Origin: Trematomus loennbergii
Taxonomy: Eukaryota > Chordata > Actinopteri > Perciformes > Nototheniidae
Assembly: GCA_012861695.1 (NCBI GenBank)
Contig: JAAOOA010000127.1
Span: forward strand, 20,234,255-20,298,254
DNA length: 64,000 nt
Reading direction: 5' to 3'
Position 1 is the stretch's first letter. Each line of letters opens with the position of its first letter. Below, piece by piece: positions 11,851 through 24,480 of this stretch. The notes under the pieces were generated by a model. That model made no database searches. It saw only the letters and a list, made by a program, of their open reading frames with translations, and was not told the DNA's origin. Made by a program: the position numbers and the translations under genes.

Positions 11851-13475
11851 AGAGGGCGACAGCTGGCCTGTTACTGAATGTGAAAACAGAGGAGCGCAGT
11901 TCCCCCTGCCGTGCTCCCTCTCCACGGGGGGGGGGGGCCCGATGAAGTACCAACCTGACACTCTCACGTTGTTTACTGTGCCCAAAAATTAAGAAAAAAA
12001 GAAAACACTACACAAGAAGGAGTCCAGCACCCCCAACGCTGTACTCTTGTTCTTTACTTTGTTTTTCTCCCCCGGTGCTTTCAAGGCTTGCAAAAAATGA
12101 AGATTAAAAACAAGTTATTTAAAGGAACTGAAGTTGGAATGCATGACCCGTGCCACAGACTGAATACTCTCGTTTTGACATTTTTAGCTAATTTTGTAAA
12201 AGGTCAGAGCAGTGCAAGAGAAAGGAGAATTTTGGAAACTCATTTAATATTGCAATGGGATTTTTTCCGTACTGTAAAAAAAAAAAAAAGAGAAACACTC
12301 ACAAACAGCAAAGTTAGTATATGCAAAACTTTTGTTTGTGAGTTATGTGGTCATGCGTTTCACTCGTGAAGGATCTCTGAGGACTTGAGAAATGCTGAGC
12401 CTGACTCATGAAGGAAAAAAAATAATAATAAAGAAGAATGAAGGTTAAGTATTAGTCTGAGACGCCCGTCGGTTCTGACGAGGCTCTCTCTGTTTAAACT
12501 GATGTTTTGTAGCAATGTTTTACCGTAGATAAATATACTGACTTGATTTTACAAACTCCTGCTGTCTAGAGATCTATGCATGTGCTATGACTCAGGTCCA
12601 GAAGCCTGCTACTACTAAGTTCAACACATGAAAATCCCATCGTACACTGCAAGCAGTGATGCCTTATCTGCATATTAACTTTCAGTGAAACTTTAAAAAC
12701 ATCGGATCCTTCAGTTATAGCGATCACTACGGAAGATAAAGTTGTCTCTGCATTTTCTCATAAACGGTGAACTTGGATTTAGCACACGAGAATAATTGAG
12801 GCTGATGAAAAGGTATGCTTTCTTTTACTGCTATGCATATGAAGTCTGAGGAAATACAAAAGGCTAGAAGATGTTTAAATTGTGGCTGTACATATTGCTA
12901 GTATATGGCCTTGGTTCTCTGTAAATGAACTTTTGTACATCTTTGTTATTTTGTATAAAAGAGAAAACGTTTGTTTAAAAAAAGAGAAAGCGGTTACATT
13001 GGTTATGTTTGTATTCTGGTTATACCCCTGAGCCTTGGAACTGACATAAGCAGTAATAAGTCTGACTTTTCTACCAACATATACACACACTACTTAAGGC
13101 ATTTTTAAACAGTCAGAAAACTTTTTATTCTTATTTACAAAATAGAGAAGTGCTTGGTTTAAATGATTTTAAAAGATGTACTTGAGGGGGTCTGCTGTGA
13201 AGAGTGGTCCCTCCCTTTATTTGTGATACTGGATGCTGTATTGTGTGCCCTGAAATGTATTTTTGTACTAATAGACAATTTATTATGGCACATCGGTACT
13301 ACTTTCTTTTGATATGATAACACTGCTTCAACCCAACACTAGTTTATTTCCCGTGTGGCTGACATTTATTTTTATTTATTTTTATTTTTATTCGGTTCAA
13401 CTTCTTTTGTTTTCCTTTGCAACACATTTCTAAGTATACCACTGTATTAATAAATAAATTCATTTTTAAAGTAAC
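11851..13475 (+). other. tjp1: tjp1 3' UTR with poly(A) signals
   Basis: Non-coding AT-rich sequence after the TGA. A candidate early AATAAA lies at about 12,427-12,432 and a strong overlapping pair (AATAAATAAATT) at 13,449-13,458, followed by a T-rich stretch. A transcript end near 13,475 would give a 3' UTR of about 1.6 kb. The extent is inferred from the signals only. Confidence 0.5.
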
Positions 13476-14409
13476 TGCTGCTTGGATGAGTGTGTTGTGT
13501 TGATGGAATCTTCCAGACATAACGACACACCCTCGCTGTCTTCTGGCCCAAAGGGTTCCTGTGTGGTTTCTGAACTTGGCGTCTGTTTTGTCAGAACGCA
13601 GCGCTTGATTCTCGTTTTCTGCCGACCTCAGCTGCTTCACTATTTATTCCACATGTTCACTCTGAGTTGTCAGGTGTATGATTCTGCTTACACTAATATT
13701 AATCTAGTGCTGACAATCTTTATTTAACGAATAACAGAGAGAGTGGAATGCATCCCATTGCTTTGCTAACCACAACAGTACTGATGTTCCAACGTTATTT
13801 CTGATTCACTGGCTGTTTTGTGCCAGAAATAAGTCCCTTTTCTAAAGAAATACCCCTCCAGACGTGTTTTGAGAACATGCTCTCAGTTGCTAGCTAAAGC
13901 TAATGCACTCTTCTATAACAGTCTTACAGTAAATGTTACCTTCATGAAAGTGTTTTTGTTTCAGAGAAGTTTAGGCTGCTGTTGAACTCTATCAGTGTTA
14001 TACTGAGAGGTATTTGTTAACCTTCCACCAGGCATGTAAAAAGGGAGGACAAAATAACAGAAACATCACACAATACAATCCAACAGCATCACAGACTCCA
14101 GCCTCCAAAATGACCCTACAGTTAAAGCATTATAACTTTCCTGAAGGTGGGATTTATTGCAGGTGTATTAGACTGCATTAGCTAGGTACACTGGCAACTA
14201 AATGTATAAAGCTGGCTTAAAGGATTCACCAGTTATGGTGTTTCAACAAAAAAGGAAGTTAAAATGACATCTACCTCCAATTCTAAGAATATGAAAAAAT
14301 AACTAGTTACAAGATGTCTCCTAATTCGGTGAAAAGTCATTTCAGGTTTTCACATCACAGGGCTGCAGTTGACAAATTGGCTTCAATTTGTATTTACTGA
14401 GTAATGGGG

Positions 14410-14572
14410 GGGGAGTAAAGTTCAACTTCAGATAAAAGAAATGAAGTCAATCGGGGTGATTGACTTTTGACATCATTTGATACTCAGACATTGTCACAAG
14501 CTTAGTCACGTGACCAACATGTTGAAATATTTGGACATCATTTCTTTTATCTGAAGTTGAACTTTACTCCCC
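14410..14572. repeat. perfect 35-bp inverted repeat with 93-bp loop
   Basis: The left arm at 14,410-14,444 (starting GGGGAGTAAAGTTCAACTTC) is the exact reverse complement of the right arm at 14,538-14,572. The arms are separated by 93 bases. I found no obvious target-site duplication. It could be the remains of a foldback or MITE-like element. Confidence 0.85.
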
Positions 14573-15382
14573 AAGAGTCAAAGTTACTGTCTTTAAATGT
14601 GTTACAAAGGCTTCTAGATTAACAGAGGATTTAGAGGCAGAATAATAAGCTAAGACCAAAACACTCCCTCTTACAATACATCATAAACTGAAGTCTGACA
14701 GTGTGCGATGTTCATGCTCACAAGCTGATAAAAGAGTGAACAGAAGATCAGTGCAAAGGTTCACTGATAAACAATGTTGCTTACTTGGTATTGAAAAGAT
14801 AATTTCAAGAGCTACTATTTATCTAAACAATCATTAAAAAAGGGTCAGGGGAAAAAGACCCCTTTTAATTATTAAAAGTAGCTTGTAAGACATAGCTGTA
14901 CCTCACATACTGTCAACATTATGGACCAAATTCACACACACTGTGGACATGCACTAAAGCCGTGTCAACTCAACATAAAATCTCTTATTCCTCCTATTAT
15001 CTTTGACCCCATCAAATATTTAACATATCTATACAAGTACTTGAAATAACAATTTTACACTTTTTGTTATTTGGGGGTCAATCAGTTTAATTTATAAAAT
15101 GTACAAGAATATAATCATTTCACACACATTTGTTAAGGCTGATTTTCAGGTAATTACCACATGCACTATTATAATCTTTAGGGCCCTAACCTGCCATATC
15201 TATACTTGTAGAATTGTGAAAACCCTGGATATTCACATTTTCTACCAATGAGGTTTAGTTGTGGTTCTTCGACAGTGACAGAAACAGTCTTACGCTGTGG
15301 AGGTGATGAGAGAGACTCTTAACGGTCGACGCTCCTCTACTCTCTCAAAGTCGGGAGTGGATGCGTTAAATATGGAAAGTCA

Positions 15383-15470
15383 CCCCGTTGACAATTGACT
15401 AGCGGTACCGAGTTGGGCCGGTCGGCCGTTCGAGTTTCCCGGGCTGATTTTTAGTCCCAGTCCGCCCCTG
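15383..15470. mobile_element. fragment of a small non-autonomous hAT element
   Basis: It ends in CCCAGTCCGCCCCTG and shares GCGGTACCGAG, GGGCCGGTCG and CCCGGGCTGATTT with the intact 207-bp element at 37,600-37,806. The other terminus is missing. Confidence 0.6.
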
Positions 15471-16169
15471 CTTGCAAGCCTACATTGAGTCACTCCTTTT
15501 GGCCTGAGTGTCCAAGTGTAGGATTGCTTATAATATATAATATATTCAAGTAAACATGTATCTGAAGTACTCCATGTTTTCGCCTGTTTCGTACGCTTTG
15601 TGGTACAGGATGTATGGGAAGAGTTGGTCCAGGGATTGCAATTTCTTTACAATCCAGCTCTCATATGACTGTGGATGAATGTCTCACCGGACAAAATATA
15701 TATCAAACAAACCACAGAAAAGATATGGGCAGCATTTGTTTTTCACATCGTACAGCTTGGGTAAGAAACTGCTGAAAAGGAAGTTTACCTTGTGAGGGGA
15801 AGTAAGAAAAAAAACGTTCACATGTTTAATTTAAAACAGCTTAAAGATCTTTCCGGGTCAACAGAAGGATTTAATGGTGATTTGCACAATTTTCTATATT
15901 CGGGAGGTAGACATATTTGATCTAAAAGGGGTATTTAAATAAAAAAGAGACCAAAAGTTAGTGTAAATGACTTTCATATTCTTGAGATTTAGAGCTGAGG
16001 TCAACTTGAAGAATTAAAAAATATGTTAGTAAAATTAGGTTATTGAAACATGACGTAACGTTTCATAGTCCGTCCGTTCCTGAGATTAGTTCATTGTTAA
16101 AAACAAGCTCCATGAATGAAATGTTGCATCTTTGTAAACAATCGTCTTATTCAACAGTGACTGACGAGG

Positions 16170-19100
16170 TTAGAGTTTGATTTCCCTTGCACCGATCGCT
16201 CTGTAGATTTCCTCCGTCAGGGGAACGTACGACTTCTTCTCCGGATCTAAAAAGTACAGAGGATCTTCGATGTGAGCCGGGTCGAATCCCTCCTCCACCA
16301 ACTTCACTTTCTTCATCTTGAACGTCCCCGTCATCTCCAGGCAGGGCTGCAAGACACATAGGGGATCTTTAAAAATAGTTTTCTCTTATATTTGAAAGCA
16401 AACAACGAAACGCTGAACGACACTCGAGGGACGCATAATGAGCGTATCGGGTAACAGCCAGGGGTCACAGATCCACATTTCACACCTCACACATGCAGGC
16501 AGCTGACTCTATTTGTAACACCACAGAAGTCTCATGTTAAGCTATAACATCCAGCCAGTTCCTCGCAGTGAAGTGTACACATTTTAAATTTGGGAAAACA
16601 AGAGCACTGATAGTAGATCTGTTATCGGTAACATCAGACATCCTGACTCTCAGTTGCAACATGGGTGTAGGTTAGGTATCAGATGTGGTGTAACAATGAA
16701 GTCAGAGTTTCTTAAATAAAAAATGGTTTAAATAGTAAGTAAATAACAGTGATGTTTGAAATGGCTTTCATACAAAAAGCTACATATATTGCTGCATAAT
16801 ATAATGCACTAACCCGATGATTACGTATAATTTCATTGATGTAGACATAATACTTTTCGATTAATATTATTGTTATTTTAAAGTATTATTTCCAAGGTCA
16901 ACAACATACTTGAAAACTGTTTTATATCTAACTTCACTACTAAGAGCCTTGTCTTATACTGTTTTATATTTTTGACTGATGATCAGTTCCAGCCCCTTTT
17001 GGGAGAAATATCTGTGAATAAAAAGGATTTTATTTCTACCAAAGAATGCAGAGGAGTTGAGGGCATTCTTTCAGACCTGAGTAGTGTCTGTAGTTCTCCT
17101 TACAGAGTACAGCCACAACAACCTCCAACAAGTAGAGCTTGTTTGCTGGATAAGAGGCGATGCCAAATACTATTGATTGTAAAAGCCTTTAAATCTTGCT
17201 AAACCAGATATCCGAGTTTAAAAGGGCGAGCTGATCTGAACAGAGAGGTTCAGAAACAAACAAAAGAGGCAGAAGGTGCATGGGAAAAGTCAGAAAATAA
17301 TATACATATATTTATTTACCTGAATCCTGATGAATCGAGGTCTTGCGTACGCGGGGAGGTAGTTGACGACCTGCTTGTAGGCGTGCGAACAATCAAAGTC
17401 TTCTCCTTCTTTCAGAGTGACAGCTGCCATGCCGATCCGCCCCTCGTGACCTTAACACACAATTTATTAAAAAAATAATATGAAAAAGCAACAAGGGGAA
17501 TACTGCATTTAACCTCGTCGTCTACACTACAATCTGTAAAATGTGGTTTCGTTAAGCGTTTTTACCTTCAACTTTAACACCGTAGACATTTGCCTCCAAA
17601 ATGCTGTTAGCCAATGTGAGAATATCTGCAACCTCTGATGTGGCAACGTTTTCTCCCTTCCATCTGCAACAACATCAACCATCATGAATTAAAATAAGAG
17701 ACACTTGTGCAACATGTTATCCCAAATTACTTGACCTGGCTAGCACCAGACTTTAAGAAACTGGAATTGCTGACCCACAACTCAAGCTGCAGTTTACAGT
17801 TGCATTAAATTGTCAAACTTGGCATATCAATTATTGAGTAATTGCCAATAACGTGTTTTGTGAGGTCACAGTGACCTTTGACCCCCTAATCCTTCTTTAT
17901 CGTTAGAGTCCGGGTGGATGTTTGTGCCAAATTTGAGGAAATTCCGTCCAGGTGTTCCCAAGATATTTCGTTCACGAGAAAGAGATAGACATGAGATCAG
18001 TGGCTTTTGACCCCCAACATAAGTTCCTTTTTAGGCTGGTACAAATGCCTTAAAACTAAGAAGATGCAGTATCTGGATTTGTGTGGAAATTAATGGAAAT
18101 AAAGCTTATGATGTATAAATGGGGGGTAAATGGTAGATTGCACTATGTCCAGTCTTTACGACCCCTCAAAGCGCTTTACATTTAAAAGTCATCATTCACC
18201 CATTAACACCTCATTCTCACAGAGCAATGTGCCACTTGCTCAAGGAAGCTAACATTCACACACATTCACACACCGTTGGCGATGCCATCGGGAGAAACAC
18301 GGGGTTAAGTATCTAGCCCTGGGATACATCAACACATTGACAGGAGCTGGGAGCAAACAGTTGCTAGGGGCAGTCCAAAGGTAGAAATGATTTAACTGCA
18401 ACCCTCCAATTCAGCCAGTATTATAAATGGGAAGAAAGAAAATTAATTGATTCTTTAAATTGTATGCAGCTTCGAGGCATCATCCCAAAAAATGAAGGGT
18501 ATCTCCACACAGAGCTGTTTAGATCTGATGTATCCATGCTGAAACACTTAAAATAAAACATACTATTCAGAGACAAAAAACTAACACATCAACACAAAGT
18601 GAGTTGCTACTTGCCTGAAAGTGTCACCCACTCGATCCATAAAGTACACAAAGTTCATCTCATCAAACCGGAGTAAATCTCCGGTGTTGAAGTACAGGTC
18701 GCCTTTTTTCCTCACGTCACGCAGCCTCTTCTTCTCGGTCTGCTGATGGTTGCCAGCGTATCCAACGAAGGGAGACCTCTGAGTGATCCTCCCCACCATG
18801 AGCCCCGTCTCACCTGACAACAAGATGCATTCAAAATGTCAATCACAGTTTCCCTGAGACTCGAGGTCACGCTATTGACCTACTATTGAGCTACTTTTTG
18901 CTTAATCAAAAGAAAAACAATAAATATATATTGTTGTAAATTTGCTTGATTTTATTCGACTAATTGGGAAATAGTTTGTGGTTTTAAGTCAACGATGAGG
19001 AACTGCTGGTCTTATGTCAAAGAAAGTGCAATAAGAAAATAGATACGTTTTTCCAACTGTGAATGTGTCTCACCTGCGATTGCCTCGATACACAGACCCT

Positions 19101-22100
19101 CAGAGTTCCTCACAGGTTCCTCCCTTCTCAGTGTCAAACTTGATCAAAGTGTACGGGAAGAAAAACTAGACGAGAGAAAAAGTTATTCAGTAAGAGTCGT
19201 ATTGTGTCTGACAACTTTAACAGCCACGCTAGCATCTCTGTGATGATGTACTTAGACACAGTGGGGATTTCAGCTAAATGCTAACATGCTGATACTAAGG
19301 AGGTATAATGTTAATCATGTTCAGTGGCGTTTTTATATGTACAAAAGTGGTGGGGCACAAAAAACTTAGATGTCTATATATAAGCTTCTGCAGTGACGTG
19401 CAGTGAGGTTCATGGCTGGTGAGGCACTGGCACTGACTCTTCAGGTTTACAATATTATATTTTGACCTAAACCAAAATATAATATTATTTCAAAAGCTTT
19501 TTTGTCTGATGCTTCGATTAATTTTAAACAGACAGTTCAACAAAAGGATACCCAAAAAATGTAATTTTATCATTTAAATATTGAATTGTTCTCTCTTAGT
19601 AAGATCCCATTTTCAATAAAATGGCGGTCTTACCTTGACTTGAAGATGAAGTCCATTTGCCTATCCTTCTGGACAAACATTTCTATTACTTTTTTGTAAA
19701 AGTCCTCTTCTTGTGTCTTGTAGTTTCAAAAGTCTATCATAAATCTAATCCATAGATTTATGATAAAAAAATTATAAAAGTAGGGTAGAATGTGGATGTT
19801 ATCCGGCTAATCAAAACGTGCATTTATCTAACAGGTACGTTTCCCACAGATCTTATTTCGAGCTATTTTCTAAAATCCTCTGGAGAAATCTCATTGCTTT
19901 TTTGTGCTTACTTCCTGGTTTTAGGACGCGCCACTGCAGCTCTCTCGTCTCCTCTTCACACACCACACTTTTCGCGGCACACGTACTTACAGCCAATCAG
20001 CTCTGAATGATTTGAGATGACGTATGGTGGGGATGGTAGCTCCGTGCCCCTGGTCATTATTTTTTTGCCACACACATTTCATTACAAAATACTCTGAGCA
20101 TGCGCAGTGAAGTTTTTACAGTCACCGTTGACTTCACAGCGAGAGGAAGGGGCATAATCAGGTTTTGTCCCACATGGCTCTAAACAGCTCAATAGGCACA
20201 CACTGTGACTGTAGACACACTAATTAGAAGAACACAGACTAAAACAGCAATGTACAGACGAATCAGATGATTAAACATGATCTTAAAATATATTTTATAT
20301 ATTTTTTTATTTATTTTTTTGCATTTTTGTAATCATTATTTGTAATACTTTCTGCTGACACTAGGTGGGGCTGTGCCCCACCTGCCCCTAATGACCAGTC
20401 GCCACTGATCATGTTCAACATCTTAGTTTAGCGTGATAGCATGCTAACATTTGCTAGGTAGAACTAATAACAAAGTGCTTTCGGCTGATGGTACCAACAT
20501 TAATATTGAGGTTATTTGGAATCTGAAAATGTATACCAAACTGATGGTGGCACAATGGAAAAAGTTAAAGAATGACCAACATTAAACATATCCTGCAAAT
20601 CACAAAAAAGTCCAAGGCACTCTCTTTTCAACAGTTACTAGAGTATAAATGATGTTTATAGGTCTAACATGACTAATGCCATATACAAAAAATATACCCC
20701 TGGAGCTTTCTTGTGATTTTCAGTGTCTACATGTAGGCTTATCCTTATCCAAAGAACACTTCAAACCAACTATTTGAGTTCAGGAAATGGTGCTCGCGAT
20801 TAAGGAAAAAACAGGGATAAATAAGCAGTCTTATTAGGATTAATCCGTTGGAAAGCAAGAATGTCTGCACAAGTTTTCATGACAAATAATCTCATAGTTA
20901 TTAAGATGTTTCAGTCTTTACTAAAACATTGCTGCAAACATATTCCTCTACGTACCCTGTGGGCGAAATTGACCCGCCCCACGGCTCCGATCTTGGACGT
21001 GTAGTTGATGAAGCCGATGTTTCCCTCGGTAGCAGCGTACAACTCTCTGACTTTAATCTCCCCGAAGCGATCCAGAAACTCCGTCCAAATATCAGTGCGG
21101 GCTCCGTTACCGATGGCGACCTTCACTCCGTGGTTCCTCTCATTGTCTTTCTGCAAAAAGTAAGATTTGAGTCAAATAGGGACATAAAAAGCTTCATAAT
21201 TTCCATCAAATTGATACTTTAACAATTGAACCAGCCGTTTGAGGTCACTTTTACCCTGGGTGTGTTGCAGAGGTAGCGCATTGTTTCCCCGATGTACTGC
21301 ATCACGGTCACATTGTACTTCCTGCAGTCGCCCCAGAACTGAGAGGCAGAGAACTTCCTCTTCAGAACAATAGTTATACCTGCAAATACATAAATACAAG
21401 TATACATCGGCTTCTTAAATGGTGAGTGCTTTTCAGTTTTAGGAGGATTATATTACCTCTCTCGATGGCTCCCACCATCCCGATGAGGAAGCCTGCGCTG
21501 TGGTAGAGCGGCAGGTTGATGTAGAAGATGTCCTCTGATGTGATGCCACTCACTGCCTGGATGAAGGAGGCGGCCCAAACCCTCTCATGGGTGACAACGG
21601 CTGCTTTAGGCAAACCTTCAGAAGCCAAAGAATACAGTCATCTCAGGTTCTTACATAAAACAGGCACAGCTAGTACAATACATTTTAAAAAGGAACATCG
21701 CACTCTAATTTGCTTTTTTGAGTTTTCCCTTTCCTGTAGTGTGTTATATAGGTTTTTTGTGCGTGTAATTGGTCTGCAGAAGCTGAAATCCCCGAGAGGG
21801 AGTTTCTCTTCGTGACACTCCCCACCCTGCCTGAAATGCCTCCATTGGACTCCTTTTTTAAATACCGTAACATAGTGACATCACTATGGCACACTCTCAA
21901 TTCTATTGGCTAGCGCTCCAACACATTGTAAGTGATAAGCTAAGGGGCCAGATATTTCTGACACATCTCTTATAACAACACGGCCGGCTAACCAATCAGA
22001 GCAGATAGGGCTCTTGTTGACAATATGTCACGGAAGTAAACAAAGGAGTCCATTGGAGGAATTCAGGCAGGGGGAGGGGGGGGGGGGGAGTGTGTCAAAG

Positions 22101-23180
22101 GGAAACTCTCTCTGAAGGGAACCCTCAGGAAAAGGAAAACCCCCCAAAAGCATTATCGGGCCTCTTCAGGATTACTTGCAGGATATAAAAGTGCATCAGT
22201 TTTAGCTACAGGTGTTTCAGAGGAGTTCCTGGTGTACCTGTGGTGCCCGATGTGTAGATGTACAGAGCAGTGCTCCTGATGGTGACGTTGGCCCGGAGGT
22301 CCCGGGACATTGGCTGATCCGAGGCATGGGAGATCTTGTCAGACAAAGAGTTGATTCCCGGGGTGCTGCAGGCCTCTGACAGGAGGAACACACTGATGCC
22401 TTGCTCCGTCAGCGTCGGTAGAACCTCCTCCACAGCGCCCTGCAGCTCTGAAACACAGAGAGGCATTCAAGTTCTGCACAACAATGTCAGAGCGCTGTGT
22501 TGCGCAATGCAGCTCATGTAGGCTTGGATCGGGTTACCTCACATCCCACTGGGACATGAGCACATGGTGCAGGATATTCAGCCTAAATGTGTGTATTTCT
22601 CCTGGGGGGGAACTCTAGCTCCAAAGTGGGAGAGCGGAGAAATAAGTTCTCAGAGTGCCTCGAATGAACCCAGCATCCAGGACTGAATGTACAGTGAAGT
22701 AACTGAAACCATGTGGGGGGGAAAGTGATTAAACTACTGTTGGAGATTAGGACTGGGTGATATAACTCATTATTATCAAATGTGGCCTTTCATATAATAA
22801 CAGTTAACACATCTTTCAGTTTCTATCCTGTTCATTTGTTTTAACTTCTCACCGGTAGTGCAGACTAAAACAAACTGATCATTAACAGCCTGTAATCTGT
22901 AGGACAAGGTCTTCATAAAGGCTGATTAGAACCTCTACAAACCTACAATTGCAATATGTAGCCTTATTGTTGATGAGAATATTAAAATCAAAGTGTCTTT
23001 GGGTTGTAATCCAGCAGAGGAAGATCAACTCAGATCTGTTAATTAGGTTTAAGTAGCAGCACAGTAGCAAACAAGTTTTACAATGTTCTAAAACGGTGAG
23101 TAATCCCAATAATTAAATGACAGGGCGTAATAGCGCTACAGAACAGCGGGCCCAGTTTGTAATGTTAAGAAAGTTGAGAG

Positions 23181-23211
<31 letters not shown>

Positions 23212-23221
23212 TGTGTGTGTG

Positions 23222-23285
<64 letters not shown>

Positions 23286-24480
23286 AAGGTTCAGGAAGGA
23301 GAAGCATACAGTACATAGTGTGTGTAAATTATTAATAATCATAGGATATCACTTAAAAATCTCACAACTCATGTTATTTTTCATTCTCTAATAAAGTTAC
23401 AACCCAAAGTAGGAATGGTTGGTTTCTCGGGCTCAATTCAAAACAAAGGAGCTACCTTTGCAGTCTGCTGTCTGTTGTGTACCTGAAGAAAACTTAAAGG
23501 TCACTATGTTGATAAGATCATCTTATTATCTTGTCAAATGTATGTAAAGTGCATGGCTAAAAAAAATCCTTTCCTGCAAGGTAAACACAGCTGTCAGAGG
23601 GAAATACAGTAGTGAAGTAGGGCTGGGAAATATGGCCAAAATCTTAGATCCACAAATCTGAATATCCCATAGCATTTTCCAGTAATTCGATAAATAAAAA
23701 GAATATGTGAAATTATCATATGGTACTACTTTGGTACTAAACATGTAGTATAATGAATTAGCATACAATCAAAGTACTGTACTTAGTTCAATCATCTCCA
23801 AACTGTGATTGGAGTACAGTATTTGAGTAAAGGCAACACTGGAAGTTGCACAAAATGTAAACACTGAAAGTACTTCTACTCATTGTTGGCCTCTGTACTT
23901 TGCACTACTGTGCACGCTTACAGATTAACTGGAAAACCCGAAGACCCCCACTCTCATTTTATGCGCCCCCCTGACACTTTTTTACCATCTTTCTGCAACT
24001 CACCTTCAGAGGCAATGATCACTTTTGCCCCGCAGCAGGAGAAACAGTGCAGCAGAGACTTTGATCTGATGTTAACGTTGAGCAAAGCAGCCGGACAGCC
24101 CAGCTTGGCCAAACCGAGCCAAGTCCAAATGAAACTGGGCTCGTTGGCCAGAAACAAGGCGACCGCATCCCCTCCTTCAGCCGGGCTTCAGTCTGCAGAG
24201 CCCGGGCCACCTTGTTGCTCTGTTTATCTACCTCTCCATACGTATACTCCCGCCCTTCAAAGTGCACAAAGATCTTATTCGGATGGCTCTTCACTGCATC
24301 CAAAAAGCAGTCCAAGACGCTGTAAAACTCTTTGCCTTTCTTGTACTTGGTGAGCCTGATGCCGAGTTTAATGCTCCTCAGGATGTACGCGCAGTCATCG
24401 CCTAAGTACGGGAAAAGTGTCCTGATGAAGGAGAGGGACAGAAGAGCCAGTCCGGCTAAAACGGTGAACCAAATGTACAT
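16170..24480 (-). CDS. slc27a2: slc27a2-like very-long-chain acyl-CoA synthetase, copy A, complete, 10 exons
   Basis: This family (FATP2/VLACS) esterifies very-long-chain fatty acids and bile-acid precursors to CoA at ER and peroxisome membranes and aids fatty-acid uptake. Exons in coding order: 24480-24004, 22447-22238, 21615-21457, 21379-21255, 21150-20956, 19165-19074, 18813-18615, 17663-17566, 17450-17320, 16346-16170. Phases close throughout and give about 620 residues, the usual length. An N-terminal hydrophobic segment ([14 protein letters not shown]) is followed by the AMP-binding P-loop YTSGTTG-LPK (about 223-232), EFYAATEG-type [18 protein letters not shown] and the FATP signature [13 protein letters not shown](VAT). 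The start at 24,480 aligns with the family N-terminus; an upstream in-frame ATG (24,516) is less likely. Two one-base indels (C run 24,169-24,172; CCC 19,122-19,124) break the frame and look like errors. Family member a2 rather than a6 is judged from overall match and the cep152 neighbourhood. Confidence 0.9.
17860..18010. repeat. interspersed fish repeat in slc27a2 copy A intron 7
   Basis: Contains GTGACCTTTGACC, GTGCCAAATTTGAGGAAATTC and CCCAAGATATTTCG followed by TTCACGAGA, a motif series I recognise from a common teleost interspersed repeat. Family not assigned. Confidence 0.5.
18118..18385. repeat. interspersed fish repeat with CAAAGCGCTTTACA box
   Basis: Carries AAATGGTAGATTGCACT, CCTCAAAGCGCTTTACA, ATTCACCCATTAACACC and CACACATTCACACACCG. 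This is the layout of a very common teleost dispersed repeat whose consensus has a CAAAGCGCTTTACA core. It lies in intron 7 of slc27a2 copy A. Confidence 0.55.
18613..18813 (-). CDS. slc27a2: slc27a2 copy A exon 7 with a GC splice donor
   Basis: Encodes [21 protein letters not shown] through NTGDLL and DRVGDTF. The exon ends CACTTTCAG and the intron begins GCAAGT, a consensus GC-AG donor (bases 18,613-18,614) rather than GT. At the same place copy B has an ordinary CAG|GTGAGT (33,905). The next exon (17663-17566) joins in the right phase, completing [10 protein letters not shown]. Confidence 0.9.
19322..20407. mobile_element. non-autonomous hAT element, 1,086 bp, intact, in slc27a2 copy A intron 5
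   Basis: It starts CAGTGGCG and ends CGCCACTG, with a wider imperfect inverted repeat (GTGGGGCACA near each end). It is flanked by a perfect 8-bp target-site duplication, ATCATGTT, at 19,314-19,321 and 20,408-20,415. The CAGTGGCG terminus and 8-bp duplication are diagnostic of the hAT superfamily. No transposase frame is present. An inverted relative lies at 25,145-27,977. Confidence 0.93.
21457..22447 (-). CDS. slc27a2: slc27a2 copy A exons 2-3, AMP-binding core
   Basis: Exon 2 (22447-22238, 210 bases) ends [11 protein letters not shown] and exon 3 (21615-21457) starts [13 protein letters not shown], so the ATP/AMP-binding signature is split across a phase-1 intron. Exon 3 continues with [15 protein letters not shown]. 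All expected motif residues are present. The 622-bp intron between them is mostly an interspersed repeat. Confidence 0.92.
21690..22160. repeat. interspersed fish repeat in slc27a2 copy A intron 2
   Basis: Contains CCCTTTCCTGTAGTGTGTTATATAG, then CCCACCCTGCCTGAAATGCCTCCATT and later AACCAATCAGAGCAG with GTAAACAAAGG, a sequence series I recognise as a dispersed teleost repeat. A G-rich run ends it at 22,072-22,090. Superfamily not assigned. Confidence 0.5.
22448..24003. other. slc27a2 copy A intron 1
   Basis: Apart from the TG microsatellite this 1.56-kb intron shows only AT-rich sequence and short G runs. No exon or other repeat is recognised. Confidence 0.55.
23179..23283. repeat. (TG)n microsatellite, about 105 bp
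   Basis: Nearly pure TG with three interrupted units, in intron 1 of slc27a2 copy A. Open frames across it on both strands are repeat artefacts. Confidence 0.95.
24004..24480 (-). CDS. slc27a2: slc27a2 copy A exon 1
   Basis: Encodes the first 159 residues: membrane segment, the basic [33 protein letters not shown], and [17 protein letters not shown] with [11 protein letters not shown]. The frame is interrupted between LKEG and VALFLANEP: the expected GGGGGAT has lost one G (C4 run at 24,169-24,172). The donor is GTGAGT in phase 1. Confidence 0.88.

Larger units (their letters stand above)
13476..16169. other. intergenic between tjp1 and slc27a2 copy A (convergent genes)
   Basis: AT-rich. 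It contains a perfect 35-bp inverted repeat (14,410-14,572) and a fragment of a small hAT element (about 15,383-15,470), listed separately. It must also include the 3' UTR of slc27a2 copy A on the minus strand, whose end I could not fix. Confidence 0.6.

Noticed and set aside
19792..20010. 72-residue frame, also found at 27,266-27,511 on the other strand
   Set aside because: It lies wholly inside the non-autonomous hAT element; its repetition follows the transposon, and it resembles no transposase.
23113..23335. Val/Cys- and His/Thr-repeat frames on both strands
   Set aside because: Translation of the (TG)n microsatellite.
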